Origin: Vibrio sp. 99-70-13A1
GTDB taxonomy: Bacteria; Pseudomonadota; Gammaproteobacteria; Enterobacterales; Vibrionaceae
Direction: 5' to 3'
Length of the DNA stretch: 64,000 bases
NCBI RefSeq assembly: GCF_013114625.1
Contig: NZ_VTXD01000031.1
Span: 1-64,000, forward strand
Shown here piece after piece: positions 53,519 to 62,800 of this stretch. The notes beneath the pieces are model-generated. The model was not told the origin of the DNA. It worked only from the letters and a program-made list of their open reading frames with translations, and did not search any database. Within the stretch, counting starts at the first letter, position 1. The number at the start of each line of letters is the position of its first letter. The translations under genes were made by a program, and so were the position numbers.

Positions 53519-54102
53519 AAATGGCTATTATAAGAATCGAATTGTCGTTGTTAAAGGCCTAATAACAGTTACATCCTTTTCTGAAGTAACTTTTCAAGCT
53601 GATGGGCTTGCCGTGAATCCTAACGCTAAACATTCAGCATTGGTGGGTTAGGGCGCTACCGCTTTGGTCGCTGATGACTGCAGTTAACGCAGCACAAGAA
53701 GCTTTTGGCGATGATGACGAACCGTTTGATGCTGAGACTGAACTGAAAACGCATGTTAAGTCGTTTATTTGGTAAAGAAAACGCTCGTCGCCGTTCTTCG
53801 TTAATGAATGCTTATAACACGGTATTTAGAATTAAAGACTGAACACTATTAAATCTGTTTATCTATGGAACGAAAGTCAATCCTGAATATATGGACATAT
53901 GGTGATCTAGATGTTCAATTTGGACCGCATGAAGAAGCTCCTACTTACAATATGAGTCTTATGGTGTATTTTTTTCCGTTGGTTATTTAACATCAGGAGA
54001 GTTTGCAACTCTTATCAATACTTTTGAACAGGCAGCTCTGATTACGGGGGATTAGATACTTCTCATCCAGGGGCGGGAGCTGATTCTTGGAATCCATATT
54101 AA
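53519..54102 (+). pseudogene. Decayed coding region, several frameshifts
   Basis: No intact gene, but protein-like segments in successive frames: about 53519-53653 (ending TFQADGLAVNPNAKHSALVG), 53660-53775 (AAQEAFGDDDEPFDAETEL, THVKSFIW), 53771-53842 (GKENARRRSSLMNAYNTVFR). After a stop come 53865-53990 (YGDLDVQFGPHEEAPTYNMS), 53960-54055 (FFSVGYLTSGEFATLINTFE) and 54040-54102 (YGGLDTSHPGAGADSWNPY). Frames join well if single-base changes are undone, e.g. FIW to GKENA at 53771. I do not recognise the family. The last segment ends at the ribosome-binding site of an intact lipoprotein gene, an effector-immunity-like layout. Confidence 0.6.
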
Positions 54103-54112
54103 GGATGGTTTA

Positions 54113-54436
54113 ATGAAAAAATTAATATTCATTTTGTTAACTTGTACTCTATTTGGTTGCTATGATCGTGGGTATGGACCATCCATTGTAAATAGTTCAA
54201 GTAGTGAAAAAACAGTAATTATTAATTATGAAAGTAAAGAGAGTTTAAAGAGAACACTTAAAAAGTGTGGGGTAATATTAAGTGGAAGAGAGTTCGATCC
54301 TGTAGAGTCCATTATAGTGGACGGGCTTACTTATGACACAAGATCTCTTGATAAGAAAAGTGATAGAACTATTATAGTTCAGATATTTGATGAGACAGTC
54401 TTATTTCTTAATTCAAACAGGTGTTTAGCACCATAA
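54113..54436 (+). CDS. Small putative lipoprotein, possible immunity protein
   Basis: Protein of 107 residues, family unknown. The signal sequence MKKLIFILLTCTLFGC ends in a lipobox-like LFGC (Phe at -2 is atypical), giving a lipidated Cys16. The mature part has a second Cys pair (KKCGV, NRCLAP). It has an AAGGATGG ribosome-binding site and an intact frame, directly downstream of a decayed gene. Composition is more A/T-rich than its neighbours, suggesting transfer. Immunity to a lost toxin is a guess from position. Confidence 0.6.
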   Translation: MKKLIFILLTCTLFGCYDRGYGPSIVNSSSSEKTVIINYESKESLKRTLKKCGVILSGREFDPVESIIVDGLTYDTRSLDKKSDRTIIVQIFDETVLFLNSNRCLAP

Positions 54437-54830
54437 GTATTACTAAAAAGATTTACGGTGTGTATCGCCAATACTACTGATTTTTTGTTATTGGATTTAA
54501 ACTGAGCACTGGAATATGTTCTAGTGCTCATAAATAGCTCGCAGGTTTCCTCTCTAATGCTAGTTTATGAGTAGATTAATCAGTGATCTACATTTTACAT
54601 ACTACTTAAAGATGGCACTCTTCCTCAGCCTAGTGTTTATTACATTATTGTCATTTCATGTTAATTCGTTACAATGCCCTTGGAATAAATGAGGATGCAT
54701 CTGTATTTGTACCTGAATTTGTACCAATTCTTACATATATCCCCATCAAGTTATCTAACTTGTTGAATTAAATATATTAAATAATTTTCATGTGTTGCTT
54801 GGTGTGCAACACCACTGTAAAGGACAAATA
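54437..54830. other. Upstream region of thrS
   Basis: About 390 bp, A/T-rich, with no credible gene. It should contain the thrS promoter and leader; the ThrS autoregulatory operator known from E. coli was not identified by eye. Confidence 0.5.
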
Positions 54831-56759
54831 ATGCCAATTATTACTCTTCCTGACGGCAGTCAGCGTCAATTTGACAACCCTGTATCAACTCTAGATGTTG
54901 CCCTATCAATCGGTCCTGGTCTTGCGAAAGCAACCATTGCTGGTCGTGTAGACGGCGAGCGCGTTGATGCTTGTGATCTTATCGAAAACGATGCAAGCCT
55001 AGAAATCATCACAGCTAAAGATGAAGTTGATGGTCTTGAGATCGTTCGTCACTCTTGTGCTCACCTTTTAGGTCACGCGATTAAGCAGCTTTTTCCAGAA
55101 GCGAAAATGGCGATCGGTCCTACCATCGATAACGGTTTCTACTACGATATCGACCTTGAGCACTCTCTAACGCAAGAAGATCTAGAAAAGATTGAAAAGC
55201 GTATGAAAGAGCTAGCGAAGACCAAGTATCAGGTTGTTAAGAAGAAAGTTAGCTGGCAGGAAGCGCGTGACGCATTCGAAGCTCGCGGCGAGACTTACAA
55301 AATCGAAATCTTGGATGAAAACGTTTCTAAAGACGATCGTCCAGGTTTGTACCACCATGAAGAATACATCGATATGTGTCGTGGTCCACACGTTCCACAT
55401 ATGGGTTTCTGCCAACACTTCACTCTACTTAACGTAGCGGGTGCTTACTGGCGTGGTAATAGTGACAATAAGATGCTTCAACGTATCTACGGCACTGCAT
55501 TCCACGATAAAAAAGCGCTTAAAGCTCACTTAGTGCGTTTAGAAGAAGCAGCTAAGCGTGATCACCGTAAAATCGGTAAGCACTTAGACTTATTCCATAT
55601 GCAGCAAGAAGCTCCTGGCATGGTGTTCTGGCATCACAACGGTTGGACTATCTTCCGTGAGTTAGAAGTATTTATTCGTCAGAAGCTGACTGAGTACGAT
55701 TACCAAGAAGTAAAAGGTCCATTAATGATGGACCGTGTGCTTTGGGAGCGTTCTGGTCACTGGGATAAATACGCTGAAGCGATGTTTACAACTTCTTCAG
55801 AGAACCGTGAATACGCTATCAAGCCAATGAACTGCCCTGGTCACGTTCAAATCTTTAACCAAGGCTTGAAATCTTACCGTGATCTACCGCTACGTATGGC
55901 TGAGTTCGGCTCATGTCACCGTAACGAGCCGTCAGGTGCACTTCACGGTATCATGCGTGTTCGTGGCTTCACTCAAGATGATGCACACGTATTCTGTACT
56001 GAAGACCAAGTTCAACAAGAAGTTAAAGCTTGTATTGAAATGGTTTACGATACTTACACAACTTTCGGTTTCGAAAACATTGTTGTTAAGCTATCTACTC
56101 GTCCAGAACAACGCGTAGGTTCAGACGAAATGTGGGACCGTGCAGAGGCTGATCTTAAGCAAGCGCTTGAGGCGATGGAGATTGCATACGAGATTCAGGA
56201 AGGCGAGGGTGCGTTCTACGGACCTAAGATTGAATTTACTTTGCATGATTGTTTGGACCGTGCATGGCAATGTGGTACAGTGCAGCTCGATTTTGCATTA
56301 CCAGAGCGTTTAGGTGCAACTTACGTAGGTGAAGATAACGAGCGTCACACGCCAGTTATGATCCACCGCGCGATTTTAGGTTCACTTGAGCGTTTCATCG
56401 GTATTCTTATTGAAGAATATGCTGGCTTCTTCCCAACGTGGTTGGCGCCAGAACAAGCAGTTGTGATGGGCATTACAGACAAACAGTCTGAATATGTACA
56501 AGAAATTACGAAAAAACTGCAAAAAAGTGGATTTAGAGTCAAAGCAGACTTGAGAAATGAGAAGATTGGCTTTAAAATCCGCGAACATACTTTGAAACGT
56601 GTACCGTTCATGCTTGTGTGTGGTGACCAAGAAATGGAAGCCGGCGAAATTGCAGTACGTACACGTAAAGGTAAAGACCTTGGCAAATTTAAAGTGGATG
56701 ACTTTATTTCATACATCCAAGCCGAGGTTTCAAGCCGTAAGCTCAATCTGGAGGAATAG
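54831..56759 (+). CDS. thrS: Threonyl-tRNA synthetase
   Basis: Class II synthetase of 642 residues, exactly the E. coli length. It has a TGS domain (about 1-61), the editing domain with HSCAHLLGHA (zinc-type HxxxH), the catalytic core with MNCPGHVQIF and HRNEPSG (motif 2), and the C-terminal anticodon domain. The ATG at 54831 has AAAGGA upstream; the frame opens earlier without support. It heads the thrS-infC-rpmI-rplT operon. Confidence 0.98.
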   Translation: MPIITLPDGSQRQFDNPVSTLDVALSIGPGLAKATIAGRVDGERVDACDLIENDASLEIITAKDEVDGLEIVRHSCAHLLGHAIKQLFPEAKMAIGPTIDNGFYYDIDLEHSLTQEDLEKIEKRMKELAKTKYQVVKKKVSWQEARDAFEARGETYKIEILDENVSKDDRPGLYHHEEYIDMCRGPHVPHMGFCQHFTLLNVAGAYWRGNSDNKMLQRIYGTAFHDKKALKAHLVRLEEAAKRDHRKIGKHLDLFHMQQEAPGMVFWHHNGWTIFRELEVFIRQKLTEYDYQEVKGPLMMDRVLWERSGHWDKYAEAMFTTSSENREYAIKPMNCPGHVQIFNQGLKSYRDLPLRMAEFGSCHRNEPSGALHGIMRVRGFTQDDAHVFCTEDQVQQEVKACIEMVYDTYTTFGFENIVVKLSTRPEQRVGSDEMWDRAEADLKQALEAMEIAYEIQEGEGAFYGPKIEFTLHDCLDRAWQCGTVQLDFALPERLGATYVGEDNERHTPVMIHRAILGSLERFIGILIEEYAGFFPTWLAPEQAVVMGITDKQSEYVQEITKKLQKSGFRVKADLRNEKIGFKIREHTLKRVPFMLVCGDQEMEAGEIAVRTRKGKDLGKFKVDDFISYIQAEVSSRKLNLEE

Positions 56760-56761
56760 CT

Positions 56762-57313
56762 ATTAAAGGCGGAAGACGTGGCCAACAACCGGCCAAACAA
56801 AACCAGCACCGTTTAAACGGTGACATTCGTGGCGTTCGAGAAGTACGTCTAACTGGCGCTGACGGCGAAGCTGTTGGTGTGGTTTCAATTGCGGAAGCAC
56901 TTGAAGCAGCTAATGAAGCTGGTATGGATCTCGTAGAGATCAGCCCTAACGCCGAGCCGCCAGTTTGTCGTGTGATGGACTACGGTAAGTTCCTCTTCGA
57001 GAAGAGCAAAGCTGCGAAAGAGCAGAAAAAGAAGCAAAAACAGGTTCAGATTAAGGAAATAAAATTCCGCCCTGGAACTGATATTGGAGACTATCAGGTA
57101 AAACTACGCAACCTGACAGGTTTCCTAGAAGACGGCAACAAAGTGAAGGTAACAATTCGCTTCCGTGGCCGTGAAATGGCCCACCAGAGCATCGGTGTTG
57201 ACGTTCTTAATCGTTTGAAAGCGGATACTGAAGAATTTGCAGTAGTCGAATCTTTCCCAACGAGAATAGAAGGTCGCCAGATGATCATGGTATTGGCGCC
57301 GAAGAAGAAGTAA
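56762..57313 (+). CDS. infC: Translation initiation factor IF-3, AUU start
   Basis: IF-3 of 183 residues. It begins with ATT at 56762, two bases after the thrS stop, behind GGAGG at 56750-56754. From there it reads IKGGRRGQQPAKQNQHRLN and joins the conserved VDLVEISPNAEPPVCR-type core and the ending MIMVLAPKKK. Starting only at a later ATG would remove much of the N-terminal domain. The rare AUU start is the known device by which IF-3 limits its own synthesis. IF-3 binds the 30S subunit and enforces start-codon fidelity. Confidence 0.96.
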   Translation: MKGGRRGQQPAKQNQHRLNGDIRGVREVRLTGADGEAVGVVSIAEALEAANEAGMDLVEISPNAEPPVCRVMDYGKFLFEKSKAAKEQKKKQKQVQIKEIKFRPGTDIGDYQVKLRNLTGFLEDGNKVKVTIRFRGREMAHQSIGVDVLNRLKADTEEFAVVESFPTRIEGRQMIMVLAPKKK

Positions 57314-57337
57314 TTAAAGGCTTCACAAGTAATAATA

Positions 57338-57371
57338 GCGCCACTGCTGTTTTACAGCGGTGGCGTTTTAT
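57338..57371 (+). terminator. Hairpin between infC and rpmI, terminator or attenuator
   Basis: CGCCACTGCTGT (57339-57350) pairs with ACAGCGGTGGCG (57354-57365) with one G-U pair, followed by TTTTA. It may attenuate read-through into rpmI-rplT or belong to the L20-dependent control region known in enterics. Confidence 0.6.
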
Positions 57372-57422
57372 TCGCCCTAATTACTATGTTATTAACAACT
57401 CAACAATGCGGAGTTATTCATC

Positions 57423-57617
57423 ATGCCTAAGATGAAAACCAACAAAGGTGCTGCTAAGCGTTTCCAGAAAACTGCTGGTGGTATTAAGTTTAAGCACGCT
57501 GGTAAACGTCACATCCTGACTAAGCGTACTACTAAGAACAAGCGTCAGCTACGTCCGAACTCGATTCTTCCTAAATGTGAAGTTGCTCAAGTTCTACGTA
57601 TGATGCCATACGCTTAA
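57423..57617 (+). CDS. rpmI: Ribosomal protein L35
   Basis: Basic 64-residue protein (E. coli 65) with the family pattern MPKMKTNKGAAKRFQKTAGG and KHAGKRHILTKRTTKNKRQLR. Part of the 50S subunit. A GGAG-type site precedes the ATG; rplT follows after 42 bp. Confidence 0.97.
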   Translation: MPKMKTNKGAAKRFQKTAGGIKFKHAGKRHILTKRTTKNKRQLRPNSILPKCEVAQVLRMMPYA

Positions 57618-57659
57618 TTCTTTTTAGTTTATAAATTCGTTTAGTTTAGGAGAAGCATA

Positions 57660-58013
57660 ATGCCTCGCGTAAAACGTGGTGTACAAGCTCGTGCACGTCA
57701 TAAGAAAGTTCTAAAACAAGCTAAAGGTTACTACGGAGCACGTTCACGTGTTTACCGCGTAGCTTTCCAAGCAGTTACCAAAGCTGGTCAATACGCTTAC
57801 CGTGACCGTCGCAACAAGAAACGTCAATTCCGTCAACTTTGGATTGCACGTATCAACGCGGCATCTCGTCAAAATGGTCTATCTTACAGCCGTTTCATCA
57901 ACGGTCTTAAGAAAGCATCTATCGAGATCGATCGTAAGATTCTTGCTGACATCGCAGTATTTGACAAGGCTGCATTTGCAGTACTAGTTGAAAAAGCGAA
58001 AGCTTCTCTTTAA
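57660..58013 (+). CDS. rplT: Ribosomal protein L20
   Basis: Protein of 117 residues (E. coli 118), starting MPRVKRGVQARARHKKVLKQ. It is needed for early 50S assembly and, in enterics, represses rpmI-rplT by binding their mRNA. AGGAG precedes the ATG. It is the last gene of the operon before a strong terminator. Confidence 0.97.
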   Translation: MPRVKRGVQARARHKKVLKQAKGYYGARSRVYRVAFQAVTKAGQYAYRDRRNKKRQFRQLWIARINAASRQNGLSYSRFINGLKKASIEIDRKILADIAVFDKAAFAVLVEKAKASL

Positions 58014-58055
58014 TTAGAGACTCTCTTTGAGAGCAATGCTTACAAGGTATAAGTG

Positions 58056-58086
58056 AAAGGAGAGCTTCGGCTCTCCTTTTTTGTTT
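58056..58086 (+). terminator. Terminator of the thrS-infC-rpmI-rplT operon
   Basis: A perfect 10-bp stem AAAGGAGAGC/GCTCTCCTTT with a TTCG tetraloop and a T run. Confidence 0.95.
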
Positions 58087-58191
58087 TCTAAATTCTAGCC
58101 TACTTTGATGATGTCAAGCCGCCACATTATCTTCCTACTTTCCCAATATCTGTTAATCTTCAATAAACTTAATTATTGAATGGTTTACCCA

Positions 58192-58512
58192 ATGACAATC
58201 CCAACTACGATGACGTTCTTTGAGCGTTTTGAAAAAGATATCCTTTCTGGTGTAAAAACAATCACTATTCGTGATGAGTCTGAAAATAACTACGCACCAA
58301 GTTCTATCGTTAAAGTATCCACACTTGAGAGTGGTCGTGAATTTTGTTCATTAAAAATCCTTAGTGTTACTCCTATCTTGTTTAGTGAGCTAAATGACTT
58401 TCATGCTCAGCAAGAGAACATGACGTTAGAGGAGCTGAAGTCTGTAATTCAAGATATTTACCCAGGCATCAGTGAATTGTATGTCGTGTCATACGAGGTG
58501 GTTTCAGAGTAA
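58192..58512 (+). CDS. yqfB: N4-acetylcytidine amidohydrolase, YqfB-like (ASCH domain)
   Basis: ASCH-domain enzyme of 106 residues (E. coli YqfB 103) that hydrolyses N4-acetylcytidine. The family block MTFFERFEKDILSGVKTITIRDESENNYAPSS includes the conserved Lys, Thr and Glu used in catalysis, and QENMTLEELKSVIQDIYPG matches the C-terminal half. The ATG at 58192 aligns best with E. coli; one at 58180 is possible. The next gene follows after 4 bp. Confidence 0.9.
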   Translation: MTIPTTMTFFERFEKDILSGVKTITIRDESENNYAPSSIVKVSTLESGREFCSLKILSVTPILFSELNDFHAQQENMTLEELKSVIQDIYPGISELYVVSYEVVSE

Positions 58513-58516
58513 AGTG

Positions 58517-58954
58517 ATGAGCACATCAATGGCAATACACAGGCAGTTGTACTTGCGAGAGCAGAGCAATCAATCGTTAATCGAACTAAATGATTTAGAG
58601 ACTGTTTCGATTGAGTTAAAAGAGTTTAATTTGTGGGTTAAGTCAAAGCGAAAGCTGACGCTCAGTAACATAGAGGGTAGAACGTGGGTTAAAACCTGCT
58701 CTGGTGGGTATATCACTGAATTAACATTTTTTGAAGACGGAAACCTAATTGAAAATAGGTTGTTTGACCGTTTTGAAACGAAAGGTCAGTGGAATTTGGT
58801 TGATGGATTGTTAAAAGTAACGATTTTTAAGGGTAATAATCGTTATGACTTTACTGTGATAGGGAATCATGATGTCAATATTCATTCTGCAATCGAGTAT
58901 AAAAATAATGAGCTACATTCTTACCTTAAATTGATGCAGATAGAGCAGCCGTAG
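58517..58954 (+). CDS. Hypothetical protein downstream of yqfB
   Basis: Soluble protein of 145 residues, not recognised. It has beta-strand-rich repeats of hydrophobic and charged residues (GRTWVKTCSGGYITELTFFEDGNLIENRLFDRFETKGQWNLVDGLLKVTIFKGNNRYDFTVIG), like a small lipocalin or WD-type sandwich. The ATG at 58517 is chosen as the first in the gap after yqfB; 58529 is also possible. Probably cotranscribed with yqfB. Confidence 0.65.
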   Translation: MSTSMAIHRQLYLREQSNQSLIELNDLETVSIELKEFNLWVKSKRKLTLSNIEGRTWVKTCSGGYITELTFFEDGNLIENRLFDRFETKGQWNLVDGLLKVTIFKGNNRYDFTVIGNHDVNIHSAIEYKNNELHSYLKLMQIEQP

Positions 58955-58973
58955 TGGCATTGTTCAACGTAAT

Positions 58974-59005
58974 AAAAAAGCTAACAATGAATTGTTAGCT
59001 TTTTA
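58974..59005. terminator. Bidirectional terminator before the LRR-kinase gene
   Basis: AAAAAGCTAACAAT pairs with ATTGTTAGCTTTTT, between convergent genes. Confidence 0.92.
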
Positions 59006-59042
59006 GGTTTATCACAGGTTTGATTAATCAGAGCTTTCTTAA

Positions 59043-60281
59043 CTAGCTCGTAAGTTTTTTCAAGCTGGCATATACTGTGCTGTCTATATCTTTAATACAG
59101 CAAACACTAAGCAAGTCATCAATGAAGTATTTCAATGCACGACCTTCTATCTGCTTAATTTTTTCTTGTTGATCTTGATTGAGATAACCGTAGATTGAAG
59201 CTGCCCCAAAATCCCCAAAGATCATGTTGTTCTGCTTATCGACTAAAACATTATGCGCGTATAAATCACCGTGGCAGACCTTATTTGCATGTAGATGTTC
59301 AAATACGTCGATCATTTGCTGAACAATTAAATCAATTTGTTGAATCGTAAGACTAAAGTCATTGTTAAACGTATCTCTAGTACAACTAGCAAGGCTTGGT
59401 GGTAATCCAAGGTTGTAATAATTATTAGGGATAAGCTCCATGACCAGCGCTAGATAATTATCTTCATTCACCTGAGCAATCGACTTGATTAGGCTAGGGT
59501 GTTGACCTGCTTGTAAGCATGCTTCTAATTCATCCTGAGGGTAACCATCACTCGTTACCTCACCTTTAAATACTTTAACCGCTACTTCTTTAGGGAAAGG
59601 GAATTGCTTATTCTCCCAAGTAGCATGGGAAATGACGCCTGATGCCCCTTGTCCTAATACATGGTTTAGCACGTAACTACTAGAAGGTACTTTAGGGATA
59701 CTTGCATCGTCCACTTCATGCTGACAGAAAGGGTTACCAGAGAATGCCAGCCAAGCTAATTTAGGTAAAGAGAGCAGTAATTCTGGAAAGGTGCTTAACT
59801 GATTGGCAGATAAACGCAGTAATTCAAGATTATTAAGACCAATCATTGAGCTAGGCAACTCTTGGATTTGATTTCCTGCTAACGCCAGTTTCTGCAGTCG
59901 AGGTCTTTGACCAAGTGAGTTTGGTAAAATTTCAATTTCATTATCAGTCAAAATTAACCAGCGCAGTCTTTCTGGAAGTGAAGTTTCGCTGACCTGCTTA
60001 ATCTTATTGCTCTTGAAACCTACCATTTCGAGCATTGGCAACTGACCGAGTACATCGGGCAGGTGAGTGAAATGATTGTTTGACGCAAAAATTATACGAA
60101 GATGGGTTAGCTGAGCAAGTTCACTTGGCAGTTCGTTCAATTGATTGTTAGAGAGATCTAGGATTTCCAGTGTATCGGCTAATTCGAGTATCTCCACAGG
60201 AAACTCTGTCAGTTCTTCTGATAGTGCTAGTCGAGTTATCCCTTTGAGCTGACCTGAACGAAGCTGTTCTAATGTTTGCAA
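59043..60281 (-). CDS. Leucine-rich repeat protein with protein kinase domain
   Basis: Cytoplasmic protein of 412 residues. Residues 10-185 hold about seven leucine-rich repeats (LEILDLSNNQLNELPSELAQL and similar). Residues 203-385 form a eukaryotic-like kinase: glycine loop LGQGASGV (209-216), Lys236 in VAVKVF, Glu251, catalytic loop HGDLYAHN (Asp339, Asn344) and DFG at 357-359. All key catalytic residues are present, with HGD in place of HRD. Such LRR-kinases occur scattered in gammaproteobacteria with unknown targets. It lacks a membrane anchor. Confidence 0.88.
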   Translation of the reverse strand: MQTLEQLRSGQLKGITRLALSEELTEFPVEILELADTLEILDLSNNQLNELPSELAQLTHLRIIFASNNHFTHLPDVLGQLPMLEMVGFKSNKIKQVSETSLPERLRWLILTDNEIEILPNSLGQRPRLQKLALAGNQIQELPSSMIGLNNLELLRLSANQLSTFPELLLSLPKLAWLAFSGNPFCQHEVDDASIPKVPSSSYVLNHVLGQGASGVISHATWENKQFPFPKEVAVKVFKGEVTSDGYPQDELEACLQAGQHPSLIKSIAQVNEDNYLALVMELIPNNYYNLGLPPSLASCTRDTFNNDFSLTIQQIDLIVQQMIDVFEHLHANKVCHGDLYAHNVLVDKQNNMIFGDFGAASIYGYLNQDQQEKIKQIEGRALKYFIDDLLSVCCIKDIDSTVYASLKKLTS

Positions 60282-60399
60282 ACCTAAACCTTCTACATTG
60301 AATTATGGAAAGCGTAGTTTACTTATCTGATAAGGAAATGCGAGGTTTAGTCTACATTCAAGGCATAAATATAGGTGTGGTTGTAAGAAAATAAAAGGC

Positions 60400-60436
60400 A
60401 TAAAAAAGCCCATATTATGCGAAATAGTATGGGCTA
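60400..60436 (-). terminator. Terminator of the sodium:solute symporter gene
   Basis: AGCCCATA (60407-60414) pairs with TATGGGCT (60428-60435); the A-tract at 60402-60407 gives the U run on the minus strand. Confidence 0.88.
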
Positions 60437-60485
60437 AATCTTTAGTTTGAATTCAAAAATGAATCTTGTTTCTTACTGAATCAAC

Positions 60486-62255
60486 TTACTTTGCAGTTGC
60501 TTGGTCATCTAATCTATTTGGTGACGATTTTGCAGCATTAACAAGTAAGATGCCCACAGTCAGTACCATTGAACCACATAATAGGAACAACAAGCGTCCT
60601 GTTGGTTCGTTTGGAATCAGAGCCATCGCTAGGATACCGAAACCTGCTGTGCTGATAAGTTTACCAAGCATTGAACGCTGTTTAGTATCTAGGTTTTGTT
60701 GCTCTTCACCTTCTGCTACTAACGGCGTGTTCCAGTTAGTAAATAGTTGATCCACTTCTTTCTCACGCTCAGGCGTTAAGCCTTTGTAGAATCGAGAAGT
60801 TAGGATGAAGTAACCACCAGTGAACACAACATGAGCCGCTAAGCTTAGACCAACTTTTAAGTCACTCCATTCACGTCCTGTTAGTGCCGTCTCTAGACCA
60901 AATAGGTTTTCAATATCTTCTGCCTGAAGTGAAATACCAAAGATGTACGAAACAACACCACCAACAACAAGAGTTGACCAACCTGACCAATCTGGTGTCT
61001 TGCGAATCCACATACCAAGTAGTACAGGAATAAGCATTGGGAAGCCAATTAACGCACCTACGTTCATTACGATATCGAACAAGCTCAAGTGACGTAGTGA
61101 GTTGATGAACAAACCAATCGCTATGATGATGATACCCATCATGATAGTGGTTAGCTTACTTACGATAACCAGTTCTTTCTGAGTCGCATTTTGGCGAAGA
61201 ATCGGGCTGTAGAAGTTCATTACAAAGATGCCAGCGTTACGGTTCAAACCTGAATCCATAGAAGACATTGTTGCAGCGAACATTGCTGACATAAGAAGAC
61301 CAACCATACCTGCTGGCATTACGTTCTGTACGAATGCTAGGTAAGCAGCATCACCCGCTTTATCACCCATTGAAGCGTACTCCAATGCGAAATCAGGCAT
61401 GAATGCACTTACGTACCAAGGTGGTAGGAACCAAATCAGCGGGCCAACAACCATAAGGATACATGCTAGACCTGCCGCTTTACGTGCGTTTTCACTGTCT
61501 TTCGCACATAGGTAACGGTAAGCGTTGATGCTGTTGTTCATTACACCGAACTGTTTCACAAAGATGAACACAACCCAAAGTACGAAGATGCTCATGTAAT
61601 TTAGGTTGTTACCCAACATGAAGTCGCCGTCGAAGTTAGCAACGATGTTAGTTAAGCCGCCACCATGGAAATAAGCTGCAACCGCACAAGTAATGGTTAC
61701 CGCCATGATAACAAGCATTTGCATGAAGTCAGAAGCAACAACCGCCCAAGAGCCGCCCGTTACTGCCATCAATACTAGAACCATACCCGTTACCACAATG
61801 GTTGCTTCCATTGGGATGTTGAATACCGCTGCTACGAAAATAGCCAAACCATTTAGCCAGATACCTGCAGAGATAAGGCTGTCAGGCATACCTGCCCATG
61901 TGAAGAACTGTTCAGACGTTTTACCAAAGCGCTGACGAATCGCTTCGATTGCCGTTACTACGCGAAGTTGGCGGAACTTTGGAGCGAAGTACATGTAGTT
62001 CATGAAGTAGCCAAATGCATTGGCCAAGAATAGGATTACAATAACGAAGCCGTCATTGAACGCGCGTCCTGCGGCACCTGTAAACGTCCATGCTGAAAAT
62101 TGTGTCATGAAGGCGGTTGCACCAACCATCCACCACAACATTTTACCTCCTCCTCTAAAGTAATCACTTGTAGAGGTGGTGAACTTACGGAACATCCAAC
62201 CAATAGCGATTAAAAAGAAAAAGTAGGCAAGAACAACGAAAGTATCAATAGTCAT
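60486..62255 (-). CDS. Sodium:solute symporter, possible oligo-uronate transporter
   Basis: SSS-family inner-membrane protein of 589 residues with about 13-14 helices. It starts MTIDTFVVLAYFFFLIAIGWMFRKFTTSTSDYFRGGGKMLWWMVGATAF, with the SSS landmarks GGGKML, FSAWTFTGAAG and ATMSSMDSGLN. Size and type fit the ToaA-like oligoalginate symporters of Vibrio. KDPG aldolase and KDG kinase genes lie 0.8 kb upstream on the same strand, in line with uronate uptake. The substrate is inferred only. AAGG precedes the ATG. Confidence 0.85.
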   Translation of the reverse strand: MTIDTFVVLAYFFFLIAIGWMFRKFTTSTSDYFRGGGKMLWWMVGATAFMTQFSAWTFTGAAGRAFNDGFVIVILFLANAFGYFMNYMYFAPKFRQLRVVTAIEAIRQRFGKTSEQFFTWAGMPDSLISAGIWLNGLAIFVAAVFNIPMEATIVVTGMVLVLMAVTGGSWAVVASDFMQMLVIMAVTITCAVAAYFHGGGLTNIVANFDGDFMLGNNLNYMSIFVLWVVFIFVKQFGVMNNSINAYRYLCAKDSENARKAAGLACILMVVGPLIWFLPPWYVSAFMPDFALEYASMGDKAGDAAYLAFVQNVMPAGMVGLLMSAMFAATMSSMDSGLNRNAGIFVMNFYSPILRQNATQKELVIVSKLTTIMMGIIIIAIGLFINSLRHLSLFDIVMNVGALIGFPMLIPVLLGMWIRKTPDWSGWSTLVVGGVVSYIFGISLQAEDIENLFGLETALTGREWSDLKVGLSLAAHVVFTGGYFILTSRFYKGLTPEREKEVDQLFTNWNTPLVAEGEEQQNLDTKQRSMLGKLISTAGFGILAMALIPNEPTGRLLFLLCGSMVLTVGILLVNAAKSSPNRLDDQATAK

Positions 62256-62340
62256 TTTTTTCAGCCTTTAAAGTTTGATAATTAACTGACACCTAGAATA
62301 CTCCTTTTGAATTCTTATTTGTACTACAATATGCCTTTAT

Positions 62341-62356
62341 CGTGATCTGATTCTCA
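62341..62356. promoter_or_regulatory. Candidate CRP site upstream of the symporter gene
   Basis: CGTGATCTGATTCTCA matches 8 of 10 conserved CRP positions (CGTGA-N6-TCTCA). It lies 86 bp upstream of the symporter start, a typical activator position for a sugar-acid transporter. Confidence 0.4.
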
Positions 62357-62800
62357 TGTTTATTCGTCAAATAAATCATTGTTATTAAATGTGTTTCTAA
62401 TTATTTCTTAAGAAACAAGTCGTTACATTAAGCATATTCACCAAGACTTTTAATTGTATTTAAGGATTATGGTAGTACAAATGAAATGGAGATTTTGTAT
62501 GCATTGTAATGGTTCAATGATCTCATGCCTTAATTTTCACATAGTCGAAACCTAAATAAGCTGGGGGGAATGATATTCTCTACCTACGCTTATCTGTTAA
62601 ATCGGTATTCACAGCCATCTCCGTAGTGTTACAAGCTTATTTACCATTCGATGGCTATTTTGGAGAAGGAAATCAACAGAACTCTCATAGCAAACTAAAC
62701 ATCGCAGTATAATGTAATTAGACTTATCTACTTACAACCTTTGATTAGATAAACACTATTAGAATTAACTTGCTACGTAGTGAGAACTGAGCAAACTTAA

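Noticed and set aside
53519..54102. Insertion sequence remnant
   Set aside because: No terminal inverted repeats, target duplication or transposase motifs are visible; described as an unidentified pseudogene instead.
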